Below, one piece after another: positions 35,093 through 43,472 of a stretch of DNA of 64,000 nucleotides. The first letter of the stretch is position 1, and each line of letters starts with the position of its first letter. Location: NCBI RefSeq assembly GCF_000317105.1, contig NC_019693.1:5209227-5273226 (forward strand), written 5' to 3'. The position numbers were made by a program, and so were the translations under genes. The notes beneath the pieces are model-generated. The model was given only the letters and a program-made list of their open reading frames with translations. It made no database searches and was not told the origin of the DNA. This stretch comes from Oscillatoria acuminata PCC 6304. Its GTDB lineage: Bacteria > Cyanobacteriota > Cyanobacteriia > Cyanobacteriales > Laspinemataceae.

Positions 35093-35679
35093 GATTTCCT
35101 CTCAATTTCTCGATAGGCTTGCTGACATTCACTCCAGGTATCAGAGGTAATAACTTGATTCCCAAAATAGAATTTCTCGTGGGTTTGCAACAAGGTTTGA
35201 TAGGCATTATTTTGGATATCTTGCTGGAGTAATGCCTGATATTCGCGATCGGTCAAACTGGGTTGGTGGGGAATAATCCCGCGATCATTCAATCCTTGTA
35301 ACATGGCTAAATATAAACAGCGACAAGCTTCGCCATAATTGCCGCCCTTCTGAAACTGACGCGATCGCTTTAACCATTCCTCCACCGATAATCTTGGAGT
35401 GAGCGTTGTTTCTTGAACCCGAACAGCAGTGGGACCAAAAATCCGATAGAGATAAGGAACTAAGAGATCAGCAAGACGCCACGAAAACCAGATTGCCACT
35501 AAAATAGCGATCGTCCACCCGATTACCCTTGCCACTTGATCCAACCCTGACATTTGCCACTGAGGGAATTCCGGGAGTTCCAGTTTAGAGGTTTGCAGTT
35601 CCCACCATTCCGATATGTTTTGTCGGAGGAGTTGGATTTGCCAACCAATACTATCATTTTCAAACGACTCTGTAGCCAT
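35089..35679 (-). CDS. DUF4129-domain protein
   Basis: The product has 196 residues. One membrane helix lies at about 48-72 (VARVIGWTIAILVAIWFSWR), and the C-terminal DUF4129 domain includes SVEEWLKRSRQFQKGGNYGEACRCLYLAMLQGL, GIIPHQPSLTDREYQ and YFGNQVITSDTWSECQQAYREI. The N-terminal 45 residues are soluble. It appears to be the first gene of the MoxR/DUF58 operon, since only unrelated or divergent DNA lies upstream. Such proteins resemble the C-terminal part of some transglutaminase-like proteins. Confidence 0.82.
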   Translation of the reverse strand: MATESFENDSIGWQIQLLRQNISEWWELQTSKLELPEFPQWQMSGLDQVARVIGWTIAILVAIWFSWRLADLLVPYLYRIFGPTAVRVQETTLTPRLSVEEWLKRSRQFQKGGNYGEACRCLYLAMLQGLNDRGIIPHQPSLTDREYQALLQQDIQNNAYQTLLQTHEKFYFGNQVITSDTWSECQQAYREIERKS

Positions 35680-35816
35680 AAATCCGTTGCCTACGATACA
35701 GTAAGTTAATCGATATCGGGGTCAAGACGCACCCTCTCGGGCGATCGATGATCTATTTATAATCGATGAAGGTGGCGATCGCCTAGGGAATCAACCTGAT
35801 TATTGCTGCGGGACAC

Positions 35817-35882
35817 AAGAAACCCGGTTTCTGAGACAAATTTTCGGCTTATCCTAAATCTGGGTCAGAAACCGGGTTTTTT
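35817..35882. repeat. R4 repeat, copy c
   Basis: AAGAAACCCGGTTTCT (35817-35832) pairs with AGAAACCGGGTTTTTT (35867-35882). The arms are in the opposite order to copies a and b, with a spacer of 34 bp. It lies in the divergent gap between the DUF4129 gene and the VapB-like gene. Confidence 0.75.
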
Positions 35883-35985
35883 ACCGCTACATCAGGGGAT
35901 GTTCGATAGGGATAAAGTAGGGCAATCAGCCAATAACCCACGTCAGATTGTGGTATTGTAGAGTTATCCTAATTGGTGATTAGCG

Positions 35986-36216
35986 ATGGAAGGATCTGTA
36001 AGTCTTCACATTCCCCAAGAACTCCTAGAAAGCGCCCAACGCCTAAGCAGTCCCGATGAAACTTTAAATGATGTCGTCATCCTGGCATTGGATCGGGAAG
36101 TGCGACGCCGGAAAGGATTAGCTGCCCATCAAAAAATTCTAGCCCTTAATCAAGAATTACCACCCCAACCGGATGATACAGAATTGATTCGTCAGCTTAG
36201 AGAAGGGGAAAGATGA
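35986..36216 (+). CDS. VapB-like antitoxin
   Basis: The product has 76 residues. It starts EGSVSLHIPQELLESAQRLS, consistent with a ribbon-helix-helix DNA-binding fold, and ends in a charged tail (PQPDDTELIRQLREGER) that would wrap the toxin. Its last four bases overlap the PIN gene start (ATGA at 36213-36216), the usual order and coupling of antitoxin before toxin. The pair probably represses its own promoter. Confidence 0.75.
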   Translation: MEGSVSLHIPQELLESAQRLSSPDETLNDVVILALDREVRRRKGLAAHQKILALNQELPPQPDDTELIRQLREGER

Positions 36217-36644
36217 GTAGAACCCTTTGTTTAGATACGAATGTTTTGATTAAATATCTGGTGGCGGGGGAATCTCATCCCGATGCGATCGCTTTGATGG
36301 AAGAAGTCATCGAGGGGCGAGCAAGATTGGTTGCCCCCTCTTTTACCTGGGCGGAAGTCGGTTCGGTACTGCGGAAGAAAATTCGAGTCGGACTTTTGAC
36401 GACAGAACAAGCGACAGATCTGTTCTCTGCATTTTGTGATTTGCCGATTGAGTATATCAATGGAGAAGAACTCTATGCTAGAGCCTGGGCGATCGCTCAC
36501 CAGTATCATTTACCGACGCTTTATGATGCTGCATTCCTCGCCTGTTCTGAAAAAGCATCGGCTGAATTTTGGACAGCAGACAAAACCCTGCTGAACTCTT
36601 TGGGAACTGGAAAACCAGATTACGTTAAGGAACTGGGGGAGTAA
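36213..36644 (+). CDS. PIN-domain toxin, VapC-like
   Basis: The product has 143 residues. All four acidic metal-binding positions of a PIN ribonuclease are present: D8 (LCLDTNVL), E48 (WAEVGS), D105 (YDAAFLA) and D123 (TADKTL). VapC toxins cleave RNA, often tRNA. The toxin is neutralised by the small protein encoded just upstream, with which it overlaps by four bases. The gene appears intact. Two small membrane-protein genes follow within 6 bp. Confidence 0.85.
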   Translation: MSRTLCLDTNVLIKYLVAGESHPDAIALMEEVIEGRARLVAPSFTWAEVGSVLRKKIRVGLLTTEQATDLFSAFCDLPIEYINGEELYARAWAIAHQYHLPTLYDAAFLACSEKASAEFWTADKTLLNSLGTGKPDYVKELGE

Positions 36645-36650
36645 AATAGT

Positions 36651-36878
36651 ATGTCAATCGGGGAAATTATTGCAATTTTAGGATTATTAATCGTCATATT
36701 GCAAACGATGATTGCCTGGATGAGTTATGAAGGAATTCGTTTATCACTATCTTCTGGTGATTGGATTCGTCTGCTTATGATTTTAATGGCATCGGCATTT
36801 ATTGTCGGGGGATTATTTGATGCTTCAGGTGAATCTTTATTGTTTTTTTTGGTGGCAATTTTTTTATGGTTGAATTAA
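36651..36878 (+). CDS. Small membrane protein, unknown
   Basis: The product has 75 residues and is almost wholly hydrophobic: helices about 4-26, 37-55 and 58-74. It starts 6 bp after the PIN toxin gene stop and overlaps the next gene by 13 bp. No family was recognised. The composition is AT-rich compared with its neighbours. Confidence 0.5.
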   Translation: MSIGEIIAILGLLIVILQTMIAWMSYEGIRLSLSSGDWIRLLMILMASAFIVGGLFDASGESLLFFLVAIFLWLN

Positions 36879-37228
36879 TGATTGTGCTTGATGAGTGGAT
36901 TCTAAAAAATACGGTTCTTGCCTGGGGACTTTTCTGGTTATTGTTTTGCTTTGTTTGCTGGATTTTTTTTATACCTTTATCCTCTCATGTCTGTACGATC
37001 AGGTCTGTTGTCAAAATAAAGCAATCATTTCAATGTTTAGAAGGTTCGTCTTTTTTAGACAGCGGTTATGGTATCGTTTATACGATTATTTCTTTAAATT
37101 TTTATGTTTTGGGCTGGATGAATCTGGTTTACAGAAAAAATAATCGTGCGATGGTTAGATTAATTAATTGGCTGGTTTGTGGAATAGGAGCCTGCTTGGG
37201 TTATTGGTTTCATTTTATAATTTTATGA
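36866..37228 (+). CDS. Small membrane protein, unknown
   Basis: The product has 120 residues and three or four hydrophobic helices (about 13-40, 70-85 and 97-118). A charged VVKIKQ segment and YRKNNRAMVR follow the first and second helix groups. No family was recognised. It overlaps the upstream small membrane-protein gene by 13 bp. The region is markedly AT-rich, with runs of T, unlike the surrounding DNA, which suggests a different origin. Confidence 0.5.
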   Translation: MVELMIVLDEWILKNTVLAWGLFWLLFCFVCWIFFIPLSSHVCTIRSVVKIKQSFQCLEGSSFLDSGYGIVYTIISLNFYVLGWMNLVYRKNNRAMVRLINWLVCGIGACLGYWFHFIIL

Positions 37229-37350
37229 TTTTTTTAAGTGCAGTTTAAGCTCTAATAAACAAAAAAATGCTTTCCCTCAACAAAAAATCCAACAAACCCT
37301 CCTCTCCTCAATGGTAAAATAAACCATAAACTCTCAAATCTAAAATTTAT

Positions 37351-38697
37351 ATGACCCCAGCAACTGCCCCCATTTTAATGAGTGAGGACCAAGCCTTATC
37401 CTTGGTGGAATCGACCCTGAAGCAGTCCCAAGCGGATGGCGTGTTTGTGAGTTTGAGTGATGGGGAATCTTCCCTGAGTCGTTTTTCTGAAAATCAAATT
37501 ACCCAAAATATTAGTCGCAGTCGGTTTAATCTGACGATTACCAGTTATTTTGGCAAGCGGAGTGCTTCGGCATCGACTTCGGAACAGGATCCGGAGGCGA
37601 TCGCCGAGACGGTGAGGCGATCGCAAGAATTAGCGCGAATTGCACCGGAGGACCCGGAATGGGTTCCCCTCGTCGAACCCCAATCCTACGATCGCCGGAT
37701 TCCAGCTTTTGATGATGCCACTGCTACGGTTTCTCCCCTGCGGCGAGGAGAAATGGTTAAACAGGTTTGTGAGAAGGCGGCAGAATCGGGGGTGGAAAGT
37801 TCCGGGACCTTGAGTGTGGCAGCGACAAGTCGGGCGATCGGCAATTCTTTGGGGGTATTAGCAGGCGATCGCACAACCCAGGCAGAGTTCAGTGTCACGG
37901 CTAAAATTGGTAAGGGGTCGAGTTGGACTTCTCGGACTGCCTTGGCCCTCGATCGCCTCCCAGTCGCCGAAATGACCGAACAGGCGATCGCCCGGTCCAT
38001 TGCCTCCCAGTCTCCCCGCAAAATCAAACCCGGTGTTTATCCCGTCATCTTTGATGCAGCAGCGTTTGCCGACTTACTCCCTTGGGTAATTTGGAATTTA
38101 GATGCTAGGGCTGCCGATGAAGGGCGATCGTTCATGTCTCACACCGATTCCGCTGGAAAATCCGCTGGAAATCGTGTCGGAGAAACAATGTTCAGCCCCT
38201 TGGTCCAAGTCCAGCGTAATCCCGCCCATCCCTTATTGCAATCCGGCACATTTTTCGAGGATGGATTGAGTAATACAGCCTTGGATATCATCACCAATGG
38301 CATTCCCCAAACCCTCTCCTACAGTCGCTATTGGGCGCAACAGCAGGGCAAACAACCCACCGGAATGATGTATCCGATCGCCATGACGGGTTCCAATGCC
38401 AGTCTCGCGGATTTAATTGCCCAAACTCAACAAGGTATCCTCGTGAGTCGCGCTTGGTATGTGCGCTATATCAACCCGCGCACCTTAGAAGTTACCGGCA
38501 TGACTCGGGATGGGACATTCTGGATTGAAAATGGGGAAATTGCCTACCCCATCGAAAATCTGCGCTTTAATCAAAGTTTACCGGAACTGTTGCGGGATGT
38601 GGATGCCCTCACAACGGTGCAACGGTTTGGGGGCAGTGTTGTTCCCGGTGTGCGCGTCAAAGCCTTTAACTTCACGAGTAACACCGATAGTATATAA
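37351..38697 (+). CDS. pmbA: TldE/PmbA metalloprotease subunit
   Basis: The product has 448 residues of the PmbA/TldE family. It lacks the HExxxH motif of TldD. The family's conserved blocks are seen: an N-terminal region with SRSRFNLTITSYFGKRSAS, a middle with PGVYPVIFDAAAFADLLPW and a C-terminal GILVSRAWYVRYINPRTLEVTGMTRDG. It is expected to pair with TldD (23385-24872). The separation by 12.5 kb shows the two are not in one operon here. Confidence 0.88.
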   Translation: MTPATAPILMSEDQALSLVESTLKQSQADGVFVSLSDGESSLSRFSENQITQNISRSRFNLTITSYFGKRSASASTSEQDPEAIAETVRRSQELARIAPEDPEWVPLVEPQSYDRRIPAFDDATATVSPLRRGEMVKQVCEKAAESGVESSGTLSVAATSRAIGNSLGVLAGDRTTQAEFSVTAKIGKGSSWTSRTALALDRLPVAEMTEQAIARSIASQSPRKIKPGVYPVIFDAAAFADLLPWVIWNLDARAADEGRSFMSHTDSAGKSAGNRVGETMFSPLVQVQRNPAHPLLQSGTFFEDGLSNTALDIITNGIPQTLSYSRYWAQQQGKQPTGMMYPIAMTGSNASLADLIAQTQQGILVSRAWYVRYINPRTLEVTGMTRDGTFWIENGEIAYPIENLRFNQSLPELLRDVDALTTVQRFGGSVVPGVRVKAFNFTSNTDSI

Positions 38698-38768
38698 CCT
38701 CATTCCAAAAACCTCAAGGGTTAATATCAAGTCCGTTGGATTAACCTAAAAAAACATTCCTTCCTCTT

Positions 38769-38809
38769 CTCCCCCTTCCCTTGCAGGGAAGGGGGTTGGG
38801 GGTTAGGTC
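38769..38809. repeat. R6 hairpin repeat, copy b
   Basis: CTCCCCCTTCCCT pairs with AGGGAAGGGGG and continues into TTGGGGGTTAGGTC, nearly identical to copy a at 30499. It lies about 70 bp after the TldE gene. Confidence 0.65.
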
Positions 38810-38957
38810 AGTGTGGGCGATCAAGCAAACATGATATAACAGGCAAGGGACCGGGGAGAAACTTTTCCATCAACTCTTCAGTCCCTCCAAATTTGCCCAT
38901 TTTTGGTTTATAATTGAATCTAGTTGATTTGTTTAAATTGTTATAAAGTAGGTCTCC

Positions 38958-39269
38958 ATGAAATTTCCCCTATCGATTATTTCCAGCTTATATCGCACAG
39001 TCCTCCGCAATCCTAAATATCGTTGGACTGTTATTTTAGCAAGTTTACTTTATCTGATTAGTCCGTTTGATATCTCCCCAGATTTCATCCCGATTTTAGG
39101 ACAAATTGATGATGTGGCTTTGCTGTTTTTGTTCGTAGGAGGTATTTCAGAACTCCTCACCGAATGGATGCAAAGTTTAAATCCCAGTAATGTCACGGCG
39201 GAAGTTCATGGTGAATCATCCCATCCAGAAACTCAAACCGTTGATGTAGATGCGGTTTCAGTAGATTAG
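38958..39269 (+). CDS. DUF1232 (YkvA-like) membrane protein
   Basis: The product has 103 residues. The family core is clear: YLISPFDISPDFIPILGQID followed by DVALLFLFVGG. Two hydrophobic segments can be seen (about 25-40 and 52-68). The C-terminal 35 residues are polar (HGESSHPETQTVD). DUF1232 proteins have no settled function. An alpha/beta hydrolase gene follows 65 bp downstream on the same strand. Confidence 0.85.
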   Translation: MKFPLSIISSLYRTVLRNPKYRWTVILASLLYLISPFDISPDFIPILGQIDDVALLFLFVGGISELLTEWMQSLNPSNVTAEVHGESSHPETQTVDVDAVSVD

Positions 39270-39334
39270 GCGATCGCGTCATCCGCCGAGTTGCTGGTGT
39301 TTTGATTGTCCTTTATTTAATTTGGTCATCTATC

Positions 39335-40252
39335 ATGCTTGTGGAATCCCCAACTCAAACCCAATTTTATACCTGGAAAACCTATCGATGCGCTTATCAA
39401 CTTTATCCCGGGGATGACTCCCAAATTCCCTTAGTGTTAATTCATCCGATTGGAGTGGGTTTATCCGGTAATTTTTGGTATCGGTTTTGCCAGGAATGGT
39501 ATCAAGCTGGAAATACCAATCCCATTTACAATCCGGATTTACTCGGCTGTGGGGATAGCGATATGCCTCGGGTGACTTATACTCCCCAAGATTGGGCGGA
39601 ACAAGTCTTGTTTTTTATCAAAACTGTGGTTAAAAAGCCGGTGATTATCGTTACTCAAGGGGCTTTGTTTCCGGTGGCGATTAAATTAGTACAACTGGAC
39701 AAAGAATTACCCTCAGAGGAAAGTCCGTGGATTAAAAAACTGGCATTATCTGGCCCTCCCGGGTGGAAAATCATGACCCGAGAAGGGTCACCTGTACAAA
39801 ATAAACTCCGGTGGAATTTGTTATTTGATACGCCCTTGGGAACGGCTTTTTATCGGTATGCCCGCAGTCGCAAGTTTTTGAAGTCGTTTTCGATTAAACA
39901 ACTGTTTGAAAATCCTGATTCTGTGGATGATAATTGGCTGAATATGTTGAAAAAAGGGGCAGCAAATTTGGAAACTAGACACGCCGTTTTTGCTTTTCTG
40001 GCTGGATTTTGGAGGGAAGATTATGAACAGGCGATCGCCACCATTCAGCAACCAACATTAGTGGTGATTGGGCAAAATACCTCTAATATTAGCCGGGAAG
40101 GATTAAAGGAAACTCCGGATGAGCGATTGGCGGCTTATTTGAATGCCTTACCGAATGGGAAAGGGGTAAAAATTAATGGCCGAAATGTTTTACCCTATGA
40201 AGCAACCGCTGAATTTGTCCAGGCGATCGTGCCCTTTATTCGGGAAGGATAA
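39335..40252 (+). CDS. Alpha/beta hydrolase
   Basis: The product has 305 residues from the ATG at 39335; an in-frame TTG at 39302 would add eleven residues and is less likely. The fold signature is present: LVLIHPIGVGLSGNFWYRF (oxyanion-hole region) and YNPDLLGCGDSDMP. The usual nucleophile elbow (GxSxG) is replaced by VTQGALFPVAI, with no serine, so the nucleophile is unclear. The C-terminal part has LVVIGQNTS. Activity is therefore uncertain. Confidence 0.75.
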   Translation: MLVESPTQTQFYTWKTYRCAYQLYPGDDSQIPLVLIHPIGVGLSGNFWYRFCQEWYQAGNTNPIYNPDLLGCGDSDMPRVTYTPQDWAEQVLFFIKTVVKKPVIIVTQGALFPVAIKLVQLDKELPSEESPWIKKLALSGPPGWKIMTREGSPVQNKLRWNLLFDTPLGTAFYRYARSRKFLKSFSIKQLFENPDSVDDNWLNMLKKGAANLETRHAVFAFLAGFWREDYEQAIATIQQPTLVVIGQNTSNISREGLKETPDERLAAYLNALPNGKGVKINGRNVLPYEATAEFVQAIVPFIREG

Positions 40253-40350
40253 AAAATCCGATCGCAATTCCCTCGGTGGGTATAGGCACAAACAGGGTAG
40301 GGAGGGTTAAAATTAATCTATGTTGTTGCAGTTAACTGTAAAAATTTAGG

Positions 40351-40818
40351 ATGACAAAAATCAATACAAGAATTATATCCAGTACGATCGCACTCCTCGG
40401 CGCGGGCTTTTTCGTGGGTTGTAGTCAACCCATTGTTCGTCAGCAACCGGACGGTGAACCTATTGCTCAACGAGGCGCTCGCAGTGAGGCGGTGAATCGA
40501 CTACTGTCCACTCGGGAATGTTCAGGGTGTGATCTCCAAAGCGTTGATTTGGAAAAAGCTGACCTCAGCGGCGTTGATTTGAGCAATGCTAACTTAACCA
40601 ATGCCGACTTAGAAGAAGCCAATTTAACAGGTGCTAACCTGAGCACTGCTGACTTAACCAATGCCGACTTAGAAGAAGCCAATTTGACCGATGCCAATTT
40701 ACAAAATACTAATTTTACCAGCGCTGATTTAGAAGACGCCATCCTCACGAATGCAAATGTGACAGGTGCTGACTTTACGGGAGCAGACTTAGACAGTGTA
40801 ATCGGATTAACCCGATAA
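40351..40818 (+). CDS. Pentapeptide-repeat lipoprotein
   Basis: The product has 155 residues. A signal peptide ends in a lipobox, LGAGFFVGC, with C24 as the lipidation site. Residues about 60-150 are pentapeptides (ANLTNADLEEANLTGANLST). At DNA level the repeat includes a near-duplicate of about 60 bp (ACCAATGCCGACTTAGAAGA repeats from 40600 and 40660). It is probably anchored to a membrane and forms a short beta-helix. The function is unknown. An intrinsic terminator follows. Confidence 0.8.
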   Translation: MTKINTRIISSTIALLGAGFFVGCSQPIVRQQPDGEPIAQRGARSEAVNRLLSTRECSGCDLQSVDLEKADLSGVDLSNANLTNADLEEANLTGANLSTADLTNADLEEANLTDANLQNTNFTSADLEDAILTNANVTGADFTGADLDSVIGLTR

Positions 40819-40857
40819 TCAAGGCCGATCGCCTCAGAGTAACCCATCAAAAATAAA

Positions 40858-40886
40858 ACCCTCCTTGTTCAAAAGGAGGGTATTTT
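40858..40886. terminator. Intrinsic terminator between convergent genes
   Basis: ACCCTCCTTGTTCAAAAGGAGGGT (an 8-9 bp stem) is followed by ATTTTT on the plus strand and preceded by AATAAA on the other side. It lies between the lipoprotein gene and ndhJ and probably works for both. Confidence 0.75.
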
Positions 40887-40911
40887 TATCCGGGAAATAT
40901 TTTCCCAAAAC

Positions 40912-41436
40912 TTAATAAGCGTCTTGTAACTCGTAAAATTCCGGGGAAATATAATCCTTCCGCAACGGCCAACCAATCCAATCTTCCGGCATCAAAATCC
41001 GCTTTAAATTCGGATGTCCTTCATAAACGATGCCATACATATCATAGGATTCCCGTTCCTGGAAATCGGCGGATTTCCAGATCCAGTAAACCGATGGCAC
41101 GGTGGGATTTTCTCTGGGAACGAACACTTTGATGCGAACTTCATCCGGGCGATCGGCAAAGTCTGAGACCTTAATTAAGTGATACATACTCACCAATTCT
41201 TGTCCCGGACCTGGATCGTAACCGCACTGACATTGGAGATAATTGAATCCGTAGGCATAGAGTGCCGTGGATAAGGGAATCAAAAATTGGGCATCAACTT
41301 TGAGGATTTCTACCCCCACATGATCCGGTTCTAAGGCTTCATGTTGAAAGCCATTTTCAGTCAACCATTTAGAAATTTTGCCCGTGGGGACAATTTTCTC
41401 TTCAGACCCTTGGGTTTCTTTCTTTTCTTCAGGCAC
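40912..41436 (-). CDS. ndhJ: NAD(P)H-quinone oxidoreductase subunit J
   Basis: The product has 174 residues from a GTG at 41436. It matches the 30-kDa subunit: [38 protein letters not shown] and the C-terminal YELQDAY. It is a peripheral subunit of the cyanobacterial NDH-1 complex in the thylakoid membrane, which serves respiration and cyclic electron flow. The start overlaps the ndhK stop by eight bases. It ends the ndhC-ndhK-ndhJ operon. Confidence 0.95.
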   Translation of the reverse strand: MPEEKKETQGSEEKIVPTGKISKWLTENGFQHEALEPDHVGVEILKVDAQFLIPLSTALYAYGFNYLQCQCGYDPGPGQELVSMYHLIKVSDFADRPDEVRIKVFVPRENPTVPSVYWIWKSADFQERESYDMYGIVYEGHPNLKRILMPEDWIGWPLRKDYISPEFYELQDAY

Positions 41437-42166
41437 GTTTTTCCTCCTTCTTCTGACTCGCTTTGAGGGCCGGAGGTACGGGCATTCCGATCGCCTCGGT
41501 TAACTCCTTCGGTGGGTTTTGGCGCGTGGCAGACTGCAAATAAGTCCCGGTCAGAATCGGGTCAACCGCCTTCATATTGTGCTGGCGAGTGTAGTAGCGG
41601 TGGGACTGCTTAATCTGACCCCGTTCCTGGATCGCATCATTGGAGATTTTCTTGCGCAGTTTGATGATGGCATCAATCACCGCTTCGGGACGGGGAGGAC
41701 ACCCCGGCATATAGACATCTACCGGAATCAGTTTATCCACGCCACGCACTGCGGTCGGTGAATCTGCCGAAAACATCCCGCCGGTAATGGTGCAAGCGCC
41801 CATTGCGATTACATATTTCGGTTCCGGCATTTGCTCATACAGCCGCACCAAAATCGGTGCATATTTCATGGTAATCGTGCCGGCAGTAATGATTAAATCC
41901 GCTTGACGGGGGCTGGAACGGGGGACCAACCCGAAGCGATCGAAGTCAAACCGGGACCCGATTAAGGCGGCAAATTCGATGAAACAGCAGGCAGTGCCGT
42001 ACATCAGGGGCCACAAGCTAGAGAGTCTAGCCCAGTTGTGGAGGTCATCAACGGTGGTGAGGATGACATTTTCTGAGAGTTCCTGAGTGACTTCCGGTCT
42101 GGCGATCGGGTTGATGAGCCGTCCCTCACTCAGATTTGGGGGAGTTGAATTAGATTTCATGACCAT
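41429..42166 (-). CDS. ndhK: NAD(P)H-quinone oxidoreductase subunit K
   Basis: The product has 245 residues, or 243 if translation starts at the ATG 42160, which overlaps the ndhC stop as ATGA. The iron-sulfur ligands of cluster N2 are in place: [16 protein letters not shown] and PGCPPRPEA. It is a peripheral NDH-1 subunit next to the quinone site. The C-terminal extension after residue 210 ([15 protein letters not shown]) is typical of cyanobacterial NdhK. Confidence 0.95.
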   Translation of the reverse strand: MVMKSNSTPPNLSEGRLINPIARPEVTQELSENVILTTVDDLHNWARLSSLWPLMYGTACCFIEFAALIGSRFDFDRFGLVPRSSPRQADLIITAGTITMKYAPILVRLYEQMPEPKYVIAMGACTITGGMFSADSPTAVRGVDKLIPVDVYMPGCPPRPEAVIDAIIKLRKKISNDAIQERGQIKQSHRYYTRQHNMKAVDPILTGTYLQSATRQNPPKELTEAIGMPVPPALKASQKKEEKRA

Positions 42167-42519
42167 TCTAAGGCTCCTTTACGCCATGCATACACGAGAG
42201 CAATCACAAGGATTGTGATAAAAATTAGGGCTTCAATAAAGGCCAACACTCCGAGTCGGTGGAATGCGACAGCCCAGGGATACAGAAAGACGGTCTCCAC
42301 ATCAAAGACCACAAAGACGAGGGCAAACATATAGTAGCGGATATTAAACTGGATCCATGCCCCGCCAATGGGTTCGACGCCGGATTCATAGGTGGTTCGC
42401 CGTTCAGGAGAGGTTGCTTTGGGTCTAACTAATCTCGATGTACTGAGGGCCAGGATCGGGACTAGACTGCAAACTAACAGGAAACCCAGGAGATATTCGT
42501 AGCCGGAGAGGACAAACAC
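42157..42519 (-). CDS. ndhC: NAD(P)H-quinone oxidoreductase subunit 3
   Basis: The product has 120 residues from a GTG at 42519. Three membrane helices and the subunit 3 signature ([20 protein letters not shown], then [20 protein letters not shown]) identify it. It is the first gene of ndhC-ndhK-ndhJ and overlaps ndhK. The upstream 490 bp, shared with rubA, contain the R1-D element, which separates the divergent promoters. Confidence 0.95.
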   Translation of the reverse strand: MFVLSGYEYLLGFLLVCSLVPILALSTSRLVRPKATSPERRTTYESGVEPIGGAWIQFNIRYYMFALVFVVFDVETVFLYPWAVAFHRLGVLAFIEALIFITILVIALVYAWRKGALEWS

Positions 42520-42643
42520 AATAAGTAACTCTAGCCAGATAGGACTTGTACGACTGGTTTACATTTTTACATAATTGTGGAGGTAGCCGCTAAGAGAACA
42601 GTTGATTTCGGAGGGTTCCACCCCGGGTTAGGGGTTTGAGCTC

Positions 42644-42832
42644 TAGCCCTGTCAAGGTGTGTAGATTGTAGGGGCGTATTGCATACGCCCTCTTTTGGGC
42701 GTATGCAATACGCCCCTACAAGAAACCCTGATTTTTCGTCATCAAATTTACCTCTTGTAGGGGCGCGAGAGTGATCGCCTGTCCAAGAAATAAGGATTTG
42801 GGGTCATTAAATTTATCACCTTGACAGGGCTA
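42644..42832. mobile_element. R1-D: MITE-like element with perfect TIRs and perfect 12-bp duplication
   Basis: The left end TAGCCCTGTCAAGGTG (42644-42659) and right end CACCTTGACAGGGCTA (42817-42832) are exact reverse complements. The flanks GGGTTTGAGCTC (42632-42643 and 42833-42844) are identical. A palindrome with 24-bp arms and a 6-nt loop lies at 42667-42720. At 189 bp it is the shortest and cleanest R1 copy with both ends intact. It sits between divergent ndhC and rubA. Confidence 0.85.
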
Positions 42833-43011
42833 GGGTTTGAGCTCGCATCCATCGGTTTCCTGTTCCGACATCTCCCGATTCGATGTGGAGCCTTGGTGGG
42901 GGCGATCGCGAAGATTCAACCTGTAACCGTTATGAATGGAAAGCGGTTCACTACTATGTCATAATCTTTAACATCGTTTTAATGTTTGGACCTTCCCATC
43001 CTTTGAGTTCG

Positions 43012-43347
43012 ATGAACACTGAAGAAGCCGTTCAACCTGAAGAACTAGATCAGTATGAATGCCGCTCATGCGGCTATGTTTATGAACCCGAAAAGGGGGA
43101 TGGCCGTAAAATTGCGCCGGAAACAGCGTTTACGGAGGTTCCCCTGACTTGGCGCTGCCCGGTTTGTGGGGCCAAACCCACACAATTTAGTAACATTGGA
43201 CCGAAAGGAACCGCCTCGGGGTTTAAGGAAAATTACGGCTTTGGGTTGGGGGCCAATACCCTAACTGGGGCGCAGAAAAATGTCTTGATTTTTAGTGCCT
43301 TGGCACTCGGATTCATCTTTTTTCTGAGTTTGTATGGTTTACGCTAA
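43012..43347 (+). CDS. rubA: Membrane-anchored rubredoxin
   Basis: The product has 111 residues from the ATG at 43012; an in-frame ATG at 42883 would add 43 residues unlike the family. The two iron-binding pairs are CRSCGY and CPVCGA. A C-terminal helix (about 88-108, NVLIFSALALGFIFFLSLYG) anchors it to the thylakoid. RubA is needed for photosystem II (and in some studies photosystem I) assembly. It is followed by ycf48 and psbEFLJ, the order conserved in cyanobacteria. Confidence 0.92.
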   Translation: MNTEEAVQPEELDQYECRSCGYVYEPEKGDGRKIAPETAFTEVPLTWRCPVCGAKPTQFSNIGPKGTASGFKENYGFGLGANTLTGAQKNVLIFSALALGFIFFLSLYGLR

Positions 43348-43472
43348 GGAACTGATTTACCCGAACCCCTCACCCTAAGCTCATCGTTAGCCGCTAACTG
43401 CCGGGGTGACGGCCTCAGTAGTTGGGGTGTTACGCCCGTTCATGATTGAGAAATAGATAAATTTTGAAGGTG

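Noticed and set aside
40467-40850. 127-residue frame opposite the pentapeptide lipoprotein
   Set aside because: Same cause: an open antisense frame produced by the repeat.
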